Positions 47,175 to 58,800 of a stretch of 64,000 bases of DNA are shown here, piece by piece; within the stretch, counting starts at the first letter, position 1, and every line of letters begins with the position of its first letter. A model generated the notes under the pieces. The model had not been told where the DNA came from. It saw nothing but the letters and a program-made list of their open reading frames with translations, and did no database searches. The translations under genes and the position numbers were made by a program. Origin of the DNA: Humulus lupulus (taxonomy: Eukaryota; Streptophyta; Magnoliopsida; Rosales; Cannabaceae). The stretch is from the NCBI RefSeq assembly GCF_963169125.1, contig NC_084793.1, positions 92,833,071-92,897,070 on the forward strand, written 5' to 3'.

Positions 47175-48904
47175 AACTGATTCAAGTGGAAAATAAATTA
47201 TGACAATGTGATAATCATAAAAAACTATCTTTATTTGGTAATAAATTTTTTATCACCAAAGCACTAATTGTTTCAATTAACTTATGATATCTTATTGAAC
47301 TTTATGAATACATTAGTAAATTTTATGAATATATTATCAAACTTTAAAATTACTTTGTTAAAATTTTTATTTCTTATTTTTAATTATATATTTATTAATT
47401 TACTATTTAATATTATTAGTTTAATTTACGCTTTATAATTTTTTAATTAAATAATTTAAAATTTACAAACATAAAAATTCTAATAACGCTAATTTTAAAA
47501 TTACATTGTTAAAATTTGTTCTTTTTATTTTTAATTATATATTTATAATTTTCTATTTAGTATTATTATTTTGATTTGCACTTTATAATTTTTTAATTAA
47601 TTGATTTAAAATTTACAATCACAAAAATTCTAATAACACTAATTTTAAAATTACCTTGTTAAAATTTGTACTTTTTATTTTTATTTTTAATTATATATTT
47701 ATAATTTTATATTTAATATTATTATTTTGATTTACACTTTATAATTTTTTAATTAATTGATTTAAAATTTACAATCATCAAAATTTCTAATAACACTAAT
47801 TTTAAAATTACATTGTTAAAATTTGTACTTTTTTATTTATAATTAATTGTTTTCAAATTAATTAAAAATTAAATTGTAATGTTTAATATTTCTAAAACTA
47901 CTAAAATTTCGGCAGCATAACGGTTATAATCTAACCTATCCCAAAATTTAAAACCTGCTTAAAAACTACAAAACTAGTCATAGAACATACATATAATTGA
48001 TTTCAAAGATTTATATCTCATATCAACAACATAAATCATATTATAAACATTTAATTGTATTTAACAACATAATAATCTAATTATTATTTAAATTCTAATA
48101 TTCACATCCACATTAAATCATAAATATATATTCACATTTTTTATACATACATTCATATACACATAAAAAAATAAACATACATATATTAATAAATAAAATT
48201 ATATCATCTAATATCTAAACCTATCATATGCATTTTTTTATAACATCTAATATTTTATATCATCTAATATTTAATTGAAAACAAAAAATTATAATAAACA
48301 TCTAATCATATTAATCTAACCTACCACACAATTTAAAAATAAATTTCACATTCACATTTATATGCATATAAACATATTCACATTTATATACATATACATA
48401 TATTTAACCTATCATACATTTTTCTATTACATAACATTTAATTAAATTAAATTAACATAAAAAAATTAAAAATCACAAATATAATAAAACTAACAAAACA
48501 TACAAATTTATTTTAAAAACTATTAGAATTTACTTTAATTTAAAAATTATCTACACACTATTAATCACAAAACAAAAAAAATATTAAAAATTAAAAACAA
48601 TACCCAAAAGCTTGAGACGCTCTAAATGCTCCAATACAATATGAAAACAAAAAAAAACAATACAAAATTTAACTAACTCATCAAAAATACACAAAAAAAT
48701 CATAAAAACACTAAATTTAAAAGAAAAAACTAAAGCATTAAGGTTTAATAGTACTAACCGTAACAAAAGGGGGCAAAAAATGACTCTAAACAGCGCTGGG
48801 AGGGGCTAGGCAGCGTTGGGAGGCGGAGGAAAACAGAGAAATCATCTCTGTTTTGAGAAAAAATGACCAGAAATGAGGAAGAAAGGCTCTTCCTGGGGGG
48901 TTAT
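47175..48904. other. 5' non-coding region of the CACTA transposase gene, very AT-rich
   Basis: No gene is recognisable. It includes the tandem array at 47325-47850 and long A/T-rich stretches full of ATATAC/CATATA words. The minus-strand frame 48584-48766 has no family and sits in low-complexity sequence. Confidence 0.5.
47325..47850. repeat. AT-rich tandem repeat, period about 150 bp, 3-4 copies
   Basis: The marker TTTAAAATTAC…TTGTTAAAATTT recurs at about 47342, 47493, 47643 and 47800, that is at intervals of 151, 150 and 157 bp. The intervening sequence (TTTTTATTTTTAATTATATA, then AATTTTTTAATTAA) repeats with it. One unit has a small insertion. Confidence 0.85.
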
Positions 48905-49520
48905 ATCGCTGGGACCTATAGCGACGTCATGTCGTCGCTATAGGGAATACAATATCGTCGCCAATGTTGAACGCACTGTTTCAGTCAAACGGAGTCGTCG
49001 CTGTAGGCAATGAAGTTTGACTTAAATTTTTTGGCGGTTCACGTTCCCACGTTTTATTTTGGACCCTACAGCGACGACATGTCGTCGCTATAGAGTACAA
49101 AATAACTGATCAGTGGATTATATTGGACTCTATAGCGACGACATGTCGTCGCTATAGTGTGTGCAAATAGGCAACCAACTCTGGGCGGTTGAGTTCCCTG
49201 AGCATCCTACAGTGACGAACTGTCGTCGCTATAGACAAACATATTTCCTTTTTTTTTTCCTACGAATAACCTACAGCGACGACATGTCGTCGTTGTATAG
49301 TCAGTTCCCGCCTCCTGTTCCCTCCAAATTCTTGGAACCCTACAACGACAACTAGTCATTGCTGTAGGGTATCAGGAATTTTGGAGGGCCAGATCGTGTG
49401 TTGTTGACGACCCTGTAGCTTATTTTAAAATAAATTAAGAGAAAATAATTATTTCGTGGATTTTGCCTACATACAGCGACGACTTTATAGTCGTCGCAAT
49501 AGATGTCGTCGCTGTAGAGT
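48905..49520. repeat. Right subterminal repeat array of the CACTA element
   Basis: About eight units built on GCGACGACATGTCGTCGCTA lie at 48922, 48950 (half), 49072, 49134, 49213, 49278, 49340 (variant) and 49470-49513 (TTATAG variant). They match the left array in sequence. Several are perfect palindromes around ACATGT. Confidence 0.88.
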
Positions 49521-49535
49521 CTTTTTCTTGTAGTG

Positions 49536-50703
49536 AAGTATGGAGATGTTATGTCGGATCAAATCCCCAAATACTTGCCACCTAGAAGAGGGATTGATCA
49601 CCAGATCGAACTGGTACCAGGAGCCAAACCACCCGCAAAAGCGGCCTATAGGATGGCGCCCCCTGAACTAGAAGAACTGAGGAAGCAGTTGAAGAAATTA
49701 CTAGAGGCAGGCTTCATCAAACCATCGAAGGCACCATTTGGTGTGCCTGTGCTATTTCAAAAGAAGCACGATGGGAGCTTGAGACTGTGTATAGATTATC
49801 GGGCTCTCAACAAGGTGACAGTGCGCAATACACACCCTATCCCCTTGATCGCAGACTTGTTCAACCAGTTAAGTGGAGCGAAATTATTTACAAAACTGGA
49901 CTTGAGATCAGGTTACTATCAAGTGTGGATAGCCGAAGGGGGTGAGCCGAAGACAACGTGTGTGACTCGATATGGAGCATTCGAGTTCCGAGTCATGCCG
50001 TTTGGGTTGACAAATGCACCAGCCACATTCGGTACGTTGATGAACCAAGTTTTCCACGAGTACCTAGATAAGTTCGTGGTAGTCTACTTGGATGACACTG
50101 TTGTTTATAGCTCCACAATAGAAGAACATCAATGGCACTTAGCTCAAGTGTTTCAGAAATTGAGAGAAAATTAACTCTATGTGAAGCGAGAGAAGTGCTC
50201 CTTTGAACAAGAGAGAATCAAGTTCCTAGGCCACATTGTAGAACGTGGTCGGATCCGCATGGATTTAGAGAAGGTGTGGGCTATTCAAGAATGGAAGGCC
50301 CTAACCAATTTGAAGGAACTACACTCTTTCCTTGGTTTAGTCAACTATTATTGAAGAGTTGTGGAAGGTTATTTAAGAAGAGCGGCACCCTTGACCAAGT
50401 TGTTGAAGAAGGGTGTAACTTGGACGTGGACCAATAGGTGTGTCGAAGCATTTGAGAGTCTGAAGGAAGCCATGATGCGAGATCCTATCCTCGCCTTACC
50501 AGATGTCAGTAAACCTTATGAAGTGCAGACAGATGCATCTGATTATGCTTTGGGAGGAGTACTTGTATAAGAAGGCCACCCCGTAGCTTATGAAAGTCGC
50601 AAGCTTACGGAGGTAGAGAGGCGGTAGACTACACAAGAGAAGGAGCTTCTCACAGTAATTCATTGTCTACGAGTGTGGAGGCACTATTTGTTGGGGTCAA
50701 AAC
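49536..50703 (+). pseudogene. Element H reverse transcriptase and N-terminal RNase H
   Basis: This resumes pol after the CACTA element. It shows the RT entry ([19 protein letters not shown]), the fingers [50 protein letters not shown] and the active site [10 protein letters not shown] (near 50085; the usual second Asp pair D-D is intact). A TAA at 50172 follows EKLREN; the connection continues with FLGHIVERGRIRMD and a TGA near 50353 (usual YYRRF). RNase H begins LQTDASDYALGGVL, with stops near 50568 and 50626. The sequence stops matching after LLGSK at about 50703, where the C-terminal RNase H is lost. Confidence 0.9.
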
Positions 50704-51532
50704 TAAACATTTCTTCGAGCTACCATCCCCAAATAGACAGACAGACTAATTGATTCAATAGGATGATGGAAGAGTACTTGCGGCATTTTGTCAACGCCAA
50801 CCAAAAGAATTGGCCGCAACTACTAGATGTAGCTCAATTTTGCTTCAACTCTCAAAAGAGTTCTTCATCAAACAAGAGCACTTTTGAAGTTATCAACGGC
50901 CAGCAACCACTGTTACCCCACACAGTGGATGAGTATGAAGGAAGAAATCCAAGAGCCTTTAATTTCACGAAAGACTGGAAGAAAACAACCGAGATTTCCC
51001 GAGCCTATCTTGAGAAGGCTTCAAAGAGAATGAAGAAGTGGGCAGATCATAAAAGATGACTGCTGGAATTCAAAGCAGACGACTTAGTGATGATCAAGTT
51101 GAGGCCCGAACAACTGAGATTCCGAGGGAATAAGGACATCAAACTGGTCTGCAAATATGAGGCCCTGTTCCAGTCATCTCAAAAGTGGGCCTAACCTCCT
51201 ACAAAGTCAGCTTACCAGAATGGATGAAGATACACCCGGTCTTGCACGTCAGCAACCTCAAACTGTATCATGAAGATCCAGAAGATCAAGCTCGCAACCA
51301 GTCTACCAGAGAAAGAGTCAGCATCAAGCCACGAAGAAGTAGACAACCTAAAGAAATCCTAGCAGAGAGGACCATGGTCGTGGACAGAAAGAAGAAGAAA
51401 GAGTTTATGGTGAAGTGGAAAGGGCTCGGGGATGAAGAAATTTGCTGGGAAAGGGCGGAGGACTTGCACAAGCTTACGTAGAAGATTGAAGATCAGCAAG
51501 GAGCAGGTTCGTCGAGGATGCCGAAGATTTAA
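50704..51532 (+). pseudogene. Element H integrase C-terminal part and chromodomain
   Basis: It begins abruptly at SYHPQIDRQTN (near 50719), the segment just before the catalytic Glu of integrase; the Glu codon reads TAA. It then shows MMEEYLRHFVNANQKNWPQL, FCFNSQKSSSSNKSTFEV and GQQPLLPHTV. The GPY/F-like C-terminal domain appears in LTSYKVSLPEWMKIHPVLHV. The canonical chromodomain (about 51355-51478) reads AERTMVVDRKKKKEFMVKW, then KGLGDEEICWERAEDL. The zinc-binding domain and first two catalytic Asp are deleted with the end of RNase H. The last in-frame stop is TAA at 51530, beside the polypurine tract. The chromodomain in this family targets insertion to chromatin. Confidence 0.88.
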
Positions 51533-51543
51533 GTGGGGGAGAG
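51533..51543 (+). promoter_or_regulatory. Polypurine tract of element H
   Basis: GTGGGGGAGAG lies immediately before the 3' LTR start (TGTGACATGC) and directly after the pol stop codon. Confidence 0.8.
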
Positions 51544-52155
51544 TGTGACATGCTGTGACATAACACACCTTCAGAGGGCCATTTTGTATGTATGAGCATG
51601 CCTTGGTGCTTGATCATTAGTCAAGTCTTGCACCAAGTAACCTCAAGGGTAGGGGATGCCACTTTTGTAATTATGCATATGTCTCTGAGGAGAAAATCAT
51701 GTATGTTCCTGGGAAGACTTTATTTCCTTAGAATGCTCATTAGGGGGAGGTGACCTAGTGACTTAGGGAAGCACCATGGCCACCAGCAGATAGGGGCTTA
51801 AGATGTGTACTCCCTTGCCCTATCAAGGCCTTATATGAATAAAACGATGTTTATCCATGTCCCTTTGTGTATGCTTCCTTTATGGTCTATGTGTTGCTTG
51901 TTTGTTACCTTTGTTGGGCCATCGCATGCCACTTGCCTATGTTTCTAGTTGTTGTGTTGGATGTTTCCATTAGATGGTTTGCTTTGTGCTTCCTCATGCT
52001 TCATCATTTCCCTTACATGTGCGAGACTTGTATCGTGGCTAACCGGTTGGTTTGTTTGCCACAGGTGTGAATTTTAGGCTGACTTGCTAGCTGAGAGTGC
52101 TAACAAGTGTCGTACGTTCCGTCACTTCAAGGAGTCAAGTTGGTGGCCCGTGACA
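51544..52155 (+). repeat. 3' LTR of element H
   Basis: 612 bp, TGTGACATGCTGTG to GGCCCGTGACA, exactly the length of the 5' LTR. Many of the differences between the two are C/T or G/A transitions (for example GCGACATGACA versus GTGACATAACA near the start). Confidence 0.92.
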
Positions 52156-53044
52156 CGTAGCTAGGGCTCGGCCCTGTTAAGGAGCATGGTTATTACTATG
52201 TTTTCATTTAATTGATGGTATCATATGATTAATATTTATGCATACTTGTATTGTCTAAAGTATGCTTATCTGTATTTGTATTTGAATACCTAGCTTATGG
52301 CTTGACTTATTTGTCAAGGGCGGCAATAGTGCATTGTCCGCTGGTCAAAATGCTTAGACGAAACAGGAACTTACTATTACGTTGGCCGACCCTATGGTCG
52401 TTGAAACATTAAAACACCACGTATGCTGGACTAGATCTATGGCTAGTTACTTAGAGCTAAGGGCAGAAACCGTAGGTGACTCTATGGTTATCTAGCTAGG
52501 GCACAGGGGCCAGAGTTGATATTATGGTCAACTATTCAGGGCAGCAGGCCCCAGAGTGATCCAATGATCATTTATTTGAAATTGTATGCATGCATGGGTA
52601 GGTTATTACTACTGGCATGCTAGATATGTACGTAGAACCTGTATTGACTGTTCATGCACATATGTAAGTTTTCTTGTTGAGCCTTGGCTCACAGGTGCCA
52701 TGTGGTGCAGGTTAGGGGAAAGGAAAGCTTGACCAGTGATGAGTTGGAGAGCTTCGGTGGCGATGTGTACCTATGCGGTTGCTTGTCCACCACGGCTGCT
52801 TAGGTCGATCAGTTGTAACTTTTGATGTATATACACCCTTTTTAACGTTTGTTTGTAATATTTTGGGATCCTATGTGTGTATGAAGCGTTTAAATGAAAA
52901 GTCAACAGTTCCTTGACCAAAAAATTTAACCCTAACCCTTGACGTTAACCTTAGTTAAACGTTTATAACCAAATGACTTGATTAGCAAGTCTGACACTAT
53001 TTAAAGTACACAGTGTAACGGTCCTGGATTAGGTGGACGTTACA

Positions 53045-53525
53045 TGTCGCTATCAAACTGAGTGCCATTATTTGAAACAATCTTCCTTGGTAGCCTATAT
53101 CTACATGTGTTGTTTTTTACTATGAAATAAAGCACCTTTTTGGAGGTAATCGTACCAACTGGTTCATCTTCGATCCACTTTGTAAATTAGTCCACCGTGA
53201 CCACAACAAACTTCACTCCACCATTTCCTGTTGGGAGTTACACAATCAAATAATTCCTCATACTATGAAGGGCCATGGGATCTACATTTTTTTGAGTTCA
53301 TGAGGCATTGCTTGATGAATTTTGGAGAATCTTTGACACTTATCACATTTTCGTACATACACTATGGAATCTTCATTCATCGTGGGCCAAAATTATCCTT
53401 GTCTCAATATCTTCTTTGCTAGTCTTTGCCCCCTTACATGATTGCCACAGAATCCTTCATGCACTTCTACCATTAGCTGTTTGGCTTCTGTTTCAATAAC
53501 ACATCGGAGGAAAGGAATATAATAC
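53045..53525 (-). pseudogene. Tat element G pol, integrase zinc-binding domain and start of core
   Basis: On the minus strand from about 53500: LRCVIETEAKQLMVEVHEG, then FCGNHVRGQRLAKKILRQG, FWPTMNEDS, CDKCQRFSKIHQ (the HHCC zinc-binding domain), MDPMALHSM-type and RWWTKLVYKVD-like degenerate core, and finally RLPRKIVSNNGTQFDS, where the usual SDNG reads SNNG, so the second catalytic Asp is changed. The reading stops at 53045 against element B and resumes at 32515. The right end is cut by element C at 53526. Confidence 0.82.
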
Positions 53526-55789
53526 TATAACCTCTGGATAACCAAGACTATTACATTGTGTATTTTAATATAGTGCAAGACTTGCTAATCAAATCATTTG
53601 TATAATAATGTGATCCTAAGGTAAATTATCAGGTTAGGGTTAATAGATTTTTGGTCATAAACAGTTAATTTTCATTGAAACAGATGTTCGATACATGGGA
53701 TCCCAAAAATAGGGTACAAGTGGTAATTTACAATCTCAAAAAGTTAATACAACCAAAAGCCACTCTAATGGAAAAATACAAGTTTTAGGGCTCTGTCCCA
53801 GTACTTTCCACCGGTCGTGGCGGATGAGCAACTGACTATGTACACTCTGCCCCCAGAGCTCTCCAACTCATGGTTGGTCCAGTTTCCCTTTGCCTTTACC
53901 TGCACCATGTAGCATCCATGAGCCAACACCCAGCAAGAAAAACCATAAACAACAAGCACATATTGCAACAGTAGTATTCAATTAATCTTAACTCAATCAG
54001 TTTAATTATATAACATAGTACGAGCATTAAATTAACCAATGGTAAACATATAATTTCAAGTTCATATCTTAGCCAGTTACACAAATGTTCAGGGATGGCA
54101 CGCTTAGGCCGAGCCCTCTGTTTATTTAGTTGACCCCAACTCACTTAGGCTGAGTTGTGTACAGTTCGCTTATCATCATCCCCAGCACCCTTAGGTCGTT
54201 CATACTCATATAACATAACAATCATCTAATCACACAGTACACATATTAAATTATTGGGAGTCTCAATCCCATTCACAATCACAAGTGTGTAGTTTTCTTA
54301 CCTTGAATCCAGAGCAAAGAATAAAGAACGGTCCCGATCACGATCGTCAGTTCTGAGCCTTGGCGATAATCCTAGTCACAGTGTCAATGGGTAACCATCA
54401 ATTCCTAGTCCAAATAGATGTTTAGGAAACAAAACTAGCCTACGAAACCTCAAATTCTACTTAACCGAGTAGTAGAAATCATCCCGAGCGCTTAGGTTTG
54501 AATCCCCGAGCCTCCCCGAGTGTAAAACTATGTTTGCCCTTACTTTCCCATTTAAGGTCATGACTTGCCCTTAAGGGCCACAGCCCGCCCCTTAGACAAA
54601 GGCCCGGTCCTTCCTGATGGAGGACACATGTCGCAACTTGCACCCTTCCAAGTCGCAGCACACATGGCAAACAGAGGCTCTCAGCCTCCTACAGCATGCT
54701 GTCCGCGACGCCTGAAGAACAAGGCCGCAACACGAGCCCCCAAACCCAGAAAAAACCATACTTTCCAGCATTTTTCCTCGAGCCTAACCTCAAATTCACA
54801 CCCCAAACCAGCAGCCAAACTCAGATTCAAGCCTAGAATTCCTATCCTTATATCCCTACCATCACAACTAACCTATAACCATTTTCTTGCGCCATCAAAC
54901 ACCCAAATCTAGCTCACAAACTAAAACTCGTGCAAACTCTAACTTTTAACATAGTTTTAATAGAATTTAGACAAACCAGTTTGAAATCTTACCTCAGCTT
55001 GCAGCCTAAAACCTCAACAAGTTCCAGAGTGTTCTAGCTTTGGTTTTCCAATCCCCTTTAGCTAAATTCCCAGCTCGTCCCCTTAAACTCTTCAAAATTC
55101 AGAATCCCTCAGTTATAGAGAGAGGGAAAACATGAGATGGAGGGAGTGAGAGAGAATTAAGGACTTAATGATTCCTAATATTTTTTGGTAAGCTCTAAAA
55201 TGTCTAAGGATAAGTTTAACCTTAAAAGACTGAAATGCCCTTCTAAAAACTAAGCCTCCCATATTTGATCCAAGGGTAAAATGGTATTTTCCCTGATTCC
55301 TGCTAATTCCTCAAGTGTTCCTACCATTTACCAATTAATCCCGTCACATCCAATTAATTACCAAATACTTATTCACTACTCATTAAATCCCAAAATATTC
55401 TCTAAATTCCCAAAATACCCCTAGGCTCCCCCCAAGCCGGGTATTTAAACCCTGATGTGACTATTTCGCTAATTCGCTCACTAGGACCGTCTCAAGCCAT
55501 ATACTGCAAATATATCGACATAATAATGTGGTTTCAATAATTTATCACATATAATCACATTTATTCCCTCAACGGGCCAAAATTACATATATGCCCTTAT
55601 GAACAATAAAGGGCCCACATGCATATTTAATACTCATAAGCATGCATATAATATATTTACATAATCATATTAGTCCTGCATGTCACATAGTACATAGTTA
55701 ACCAATTAAACACACATATAAACCAATTATGCCCTCCTTGCACGCTAAACAAGACACTAAACCCTATTAGCAATTTTGGGTCGTTACAA
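53526..55789 (-). repeat. 3' LTR of element C
   Basis: About 2264 bp. On the plus strand it runs from a mutated TATAACCTCTGGATAACC (TGTAACGCCCTAGATAACC in the other LTR) to AATTTTGGGTCGTTACA. Landmarks in inverse orientation are the splice-donor-like AAGGTAAGAAAACTAC near 54292 and CAGGTAAAGGCAAAGGGAAA near 53885-53905. The polypurine tract AGTAGGGGATAGT (minus strand) abuts at 55790-55802. Short frames inside, including 54565-54912, are LTR DNA. Confidence 0.88.
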
Positions 55790-55821
55790 CTATCCCCTAC
55801 TGAGAATTTTGTCCTCAAAAT

Positions 55822-58800
55822 TTACCTGAATAACTTGAGATACTGATCCCGCATAACTGACTCAAGCTCCCAGGTCGCTTCCTCGACCCTGCTATTTCTC
55901 CACATCACTTTGACTAAAGGAATCGTCTTATTCGTTAAAACTTTATCTTTCCTTTCTATGACATGAACCGGTCGCTCCTTATATGAAAAATCTATCTGTT
56001 ACTCCAATCCCTCATGCTTCAAGACATGAGTTGTCTATGAGGCCTACTTCCGAAGCATGGAGAAGTGGAACACGTCCTGAACCCCTGATTATGATGGTGG
56101 CAGAGCCAATCCATATAGGCTACCTGCCCGATCCTCTCCAGGATCTCAAAGGTCCTATGAATCTAGGGCTCAGTTTGCCCTTTTTCCCAAACCTTCTCAC
56201 CCCTCGAGTGGTGATACACGCAGAAACACATGGTCCCCTACTTGGAACTCCACATCCCTACGCTTAGGATCAGTGTAGTTTTTCTGTCTGCTCTGTGAAG
56301 CGAGCATTCAAGCTCGAATCTTCTCAAAAGCTTCATTAGTCTTCTGAACCATCTCTGGACCCAAATACTTCCTCTCACCCATCTCATCCCAGTGAATGGG
56401 CGATCTACATCTTCTTCCATACAACATCTCATATGGAGCTACTCCAATCATTGATTAATAAATGTTGTTGTATAAAAACTCAATCAATGGGAGGTACTTA
56501 ATCCAAGACCCCTCGAAGTCCAACACACATGCCCTAAGCATGTCTTCCAATACCTGAATTGTCCTCTCAGACTATCCATCTATCTAAGGATGAAAGGTTG
56601 TACTGAACTTCAGCTGAGTCCTCATAGCCTTCTTCAAACCACCCCAAAACTTGGAGGTAAATACGGGATCCCAGTCTGATACTATAGATTTGGGAACCCC
56701 ATGGAGACGTACAATCTTCCTCACGTACAACTCCGTGTATTGATCCACAGTATAGGTTGTCCCCACTGGTAGAAAGTTAGTTGACTTGGTATATCTGTCT
56801 ACTATCACCCACACTAAGTCATGTAGCCCCACTGTCCTGGGTAAACCTCCAACAAAATCCATTGTAATCTCTTCCCACTTCCATTCGGGAATACCCAAAG
56901 GCTGTAGCAACCCTGCTGGTCGCTGATGCTCAGCCTTCACATGCTGACAGGTTGGACACTTGGCCATGTAGTCCACTACGTCCTTCTTAATCCTAGGCCA
57001 CCAATATAAAGTCCGTAGATCCTGATACATCTTTGTGGTGTCTTGATGGAGTGAGTATGGTGTAGTATGGGATTCATCAAGTATCTCTCGTTTAATACCC
57101 ACATCTGTCAGGATACAAATCTGACCCTTATACCGTAGTAAACCACTTCAGCTAGGGCGTTCCCTCTATCCTTCTGGAAATGTGTATCACCAAACTGACC
57201 CTCTCTTATCCTCTCCAGGAGGGTAGACTATAAAGTAATATTGGTCAGCCGACCAACAACCAATTCTATCCTCGCTCTAGACATCTCTTCTGCCAACTCC
57301 TTTGATATTTGTTTAGAACTAAATATCTGTGTCGAGCCCCTCCGGCTCAATGCATCTGCCACTACATTGGCTTTCCCTGGGTGATAAAGAATATCACAAT
57401 CATAGTCCTTTACCAACTCCAGCCAACGTCACTGGCTCATGTCTAAGTCCTTCTGGGTGAAGAAATACTTCAAGCTCTTATGATCGGTGTATATCTCACA
57501 CTTTTCCCCATACATGTAATATTTCCAAGCTTTCAGTGCGAATACCACTGCTACCAACTCTAGATCATGGGTAGGGTATCGCTGCTTATATTCCTTCACT
57601 TGTTGTGACGCATAAGCAATAACCTTCTCATTCTGCATCAACACGCATCTCAATCCCAATCTCGATGCGTCATAGTATACTACAAAATTCCCTCCCTCCG
57701 AAGGAAGACTTAACACAGGAGCAGTAATTAGCCATCGTTTTAGTTTCTGGAAGCTATTCTCACACTTGTCTGACAAGATGAACTTCAGATTTTTCCGTGT
57801 CAATTCTGTCATCGGTGCAGCAATCTTCGAAAACCCTTCCACAAACCGTCTATAATAACCCGCTAACCCAAGGAAGCTTCTAACCTCCGAGGCATTCCTT
57901 GGCCTCGACCAATCTCTAACTGCCTCAACCTTAGTTGGATCCATCATAATCCCATCTCCACCAACAATGTGTCCAAGGAATGTCACTTCTAGTAGACAGA
58001 ATTCCCACTTTTTAAACTTAGCATACAACTAATGCTCTCTCAACCTCTGACATACTTGTCGGAGATGTTGTTTACGCTCTACCTCTAAATTGGAGTAAAC
58101 CAAGATGTTGTCGATGAAGAAAATAAAAAATTGTTCTAGGAAGTCCTTGAACACCCTATTCATCTGATCCATGAATTTTGCTGGGGCATTGGTCAACCAA
58201 ATGACATGACCAAAAACTCATAGTGCCCATACCTTGTTTCGAAGGCCATCTTTGGAATATCCTCGTCCTTGATCCTCAGCTAATGATAACCAAATCAAAG
58301 ATCAATATTTGAGAATATCGTCTTTCCCTACAACTGATCGAACAATTCATCGATCCTTTCTAAGGGGTATTTGTTTTTGATGGTTAACTTCTTCAACTCC
58401 ATGTAGTCTATACACATTCTCAGAGTCCAATCCTTCTTCTTCACAAACAAAACCGGAGCACCCCATGGCGAGAAGCTAGGTCTAATAAACCCCAAGTCCA
58501 GAAGCTCCTGCGACTGTATCTTAAATTCCTTTAACTCTGCCAGAGCCATTCTATATGGTGCCCTCAACACTTGCTCTATGCCCGGCGCTAACTCGATGGC
58601 GAGCTGAATCTCCCGATGCGGCGACAGTCCTGGTAAATCTTTAGGAAACACATCCAAGAACTCACATAAAAACCTACTCTCTCCTGGCCCCACTATCATA
58701 ACTCTGGTGGTATACACCAAACTAGCTAGAATTCCTATACAGCCTCCCTGTAATAGGTCCTTAGCCCTCAATGCTGATATCAGGGTATGCGGAGTCCATG

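Larger units (their letters stand above)
43237..49535 (-). mobile_element. CACTA (En/Spm-type) transposon with deleted transposase
   Basis: The left end reads CACTACAAGAAAAAGGCTCT and the right end, inverted, CACTACAAGAAAAAGACTCT. The 3 bp duplication AAG lies at 43234-43236 and 49536-49538. Both ends carry arrays of a palindromic CGACGACATGTCGTCG unit. The interior, on the minus strand, has a TNP2-like gene (N-terminal and C-terminal domains, centre missing) and a TNPA-like gene. At 6.3 kb it is shorter than autonomous relatives. The insertion splits the pol of element H between protease and reverse transcriptase. Confidence 0.95.
40784..52155 (+). mobile_element. Element H: Galadriel-like chromovirus nested in the B 3' LTR
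   Basis: An 11.4 kb insertion with 612 bp LTRs at both ends and a perfect 5 bp duplication CGTAG (40779-40783 and 52156-52160). Gag, protease, RT, partial RNase H, partial integrase and a chromodomain are all on the plus strand. Its pol is split by a CACTA element (43237-49535). The lineage call rests on the gag pattern and a canonical C-terminal chromodomain, and is tentative. Confidence 0.93.
32516..53044 (+). mobile_element. Element B: Tekay-type Ty3/gypsy retrotransposon inserted in the G integrase
   Basis: Two long LTRs (32516-34988 and 39175-53044, the latter split by element H) both begin TGTAAC and end in GTTACA. The primer site for initiator-Met tRNA is at 34992, and gag-pol follows at 35526-39179. 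Excluding the nested DNA the element is about 9.15 kb. Both flanks are halves of the same Tat integrase, which proves the insertion. The immediate flanking bases do not show a clean 5 bp duplication. Confidence 0.9.
39175..53044 (+). repeat. 3' LTR of element B, split by element H
   Basis: It runs 39175-40783, is interrupted by element H (40784-52155), and resumes at 52156 with the duplicated CGTAG, ending GGTGGACGTTACA at 53044. Without the insert and duplication it is about 2493 bp, against 2473 bp for the 5' LTR. It contains a CT microsatellite at 39768-39795 and a CCTGAGGTAAGAAAACTGC motif near 40591. Confidence 0.9.

Noticed and set aside
48584..48766. 60-codon minus-strand Phe/Leu-rich frame
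   Set aside because: It is AT-rich low-complexity DNA near the CACTA terminus, and membrane-like composition is expected from A/T bias.
43280..49520. Spaced palindromic repeats resembling a CRISPR array
   Set aside because: They are at both ends of a CACTA element, vary in spacing and sequence, and the genome is a plant nuclear one. They are subterminal transposase-binding repeats.
32511..53049. Target duplication for element B
   Set aside because: The flanks GTGCA and TGTCG do not match, although the surrounding integrase halves show the insertion is real. The bases may have mutated or been altered during integration.
54565..54912. 115-codon plus-strand frame with a basic Pro-rich sequence
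   Set aside because: It lies in the element C LTR; the corresponding part of the right LTR (from about 63740) has a different reading because of substitutions and indels.
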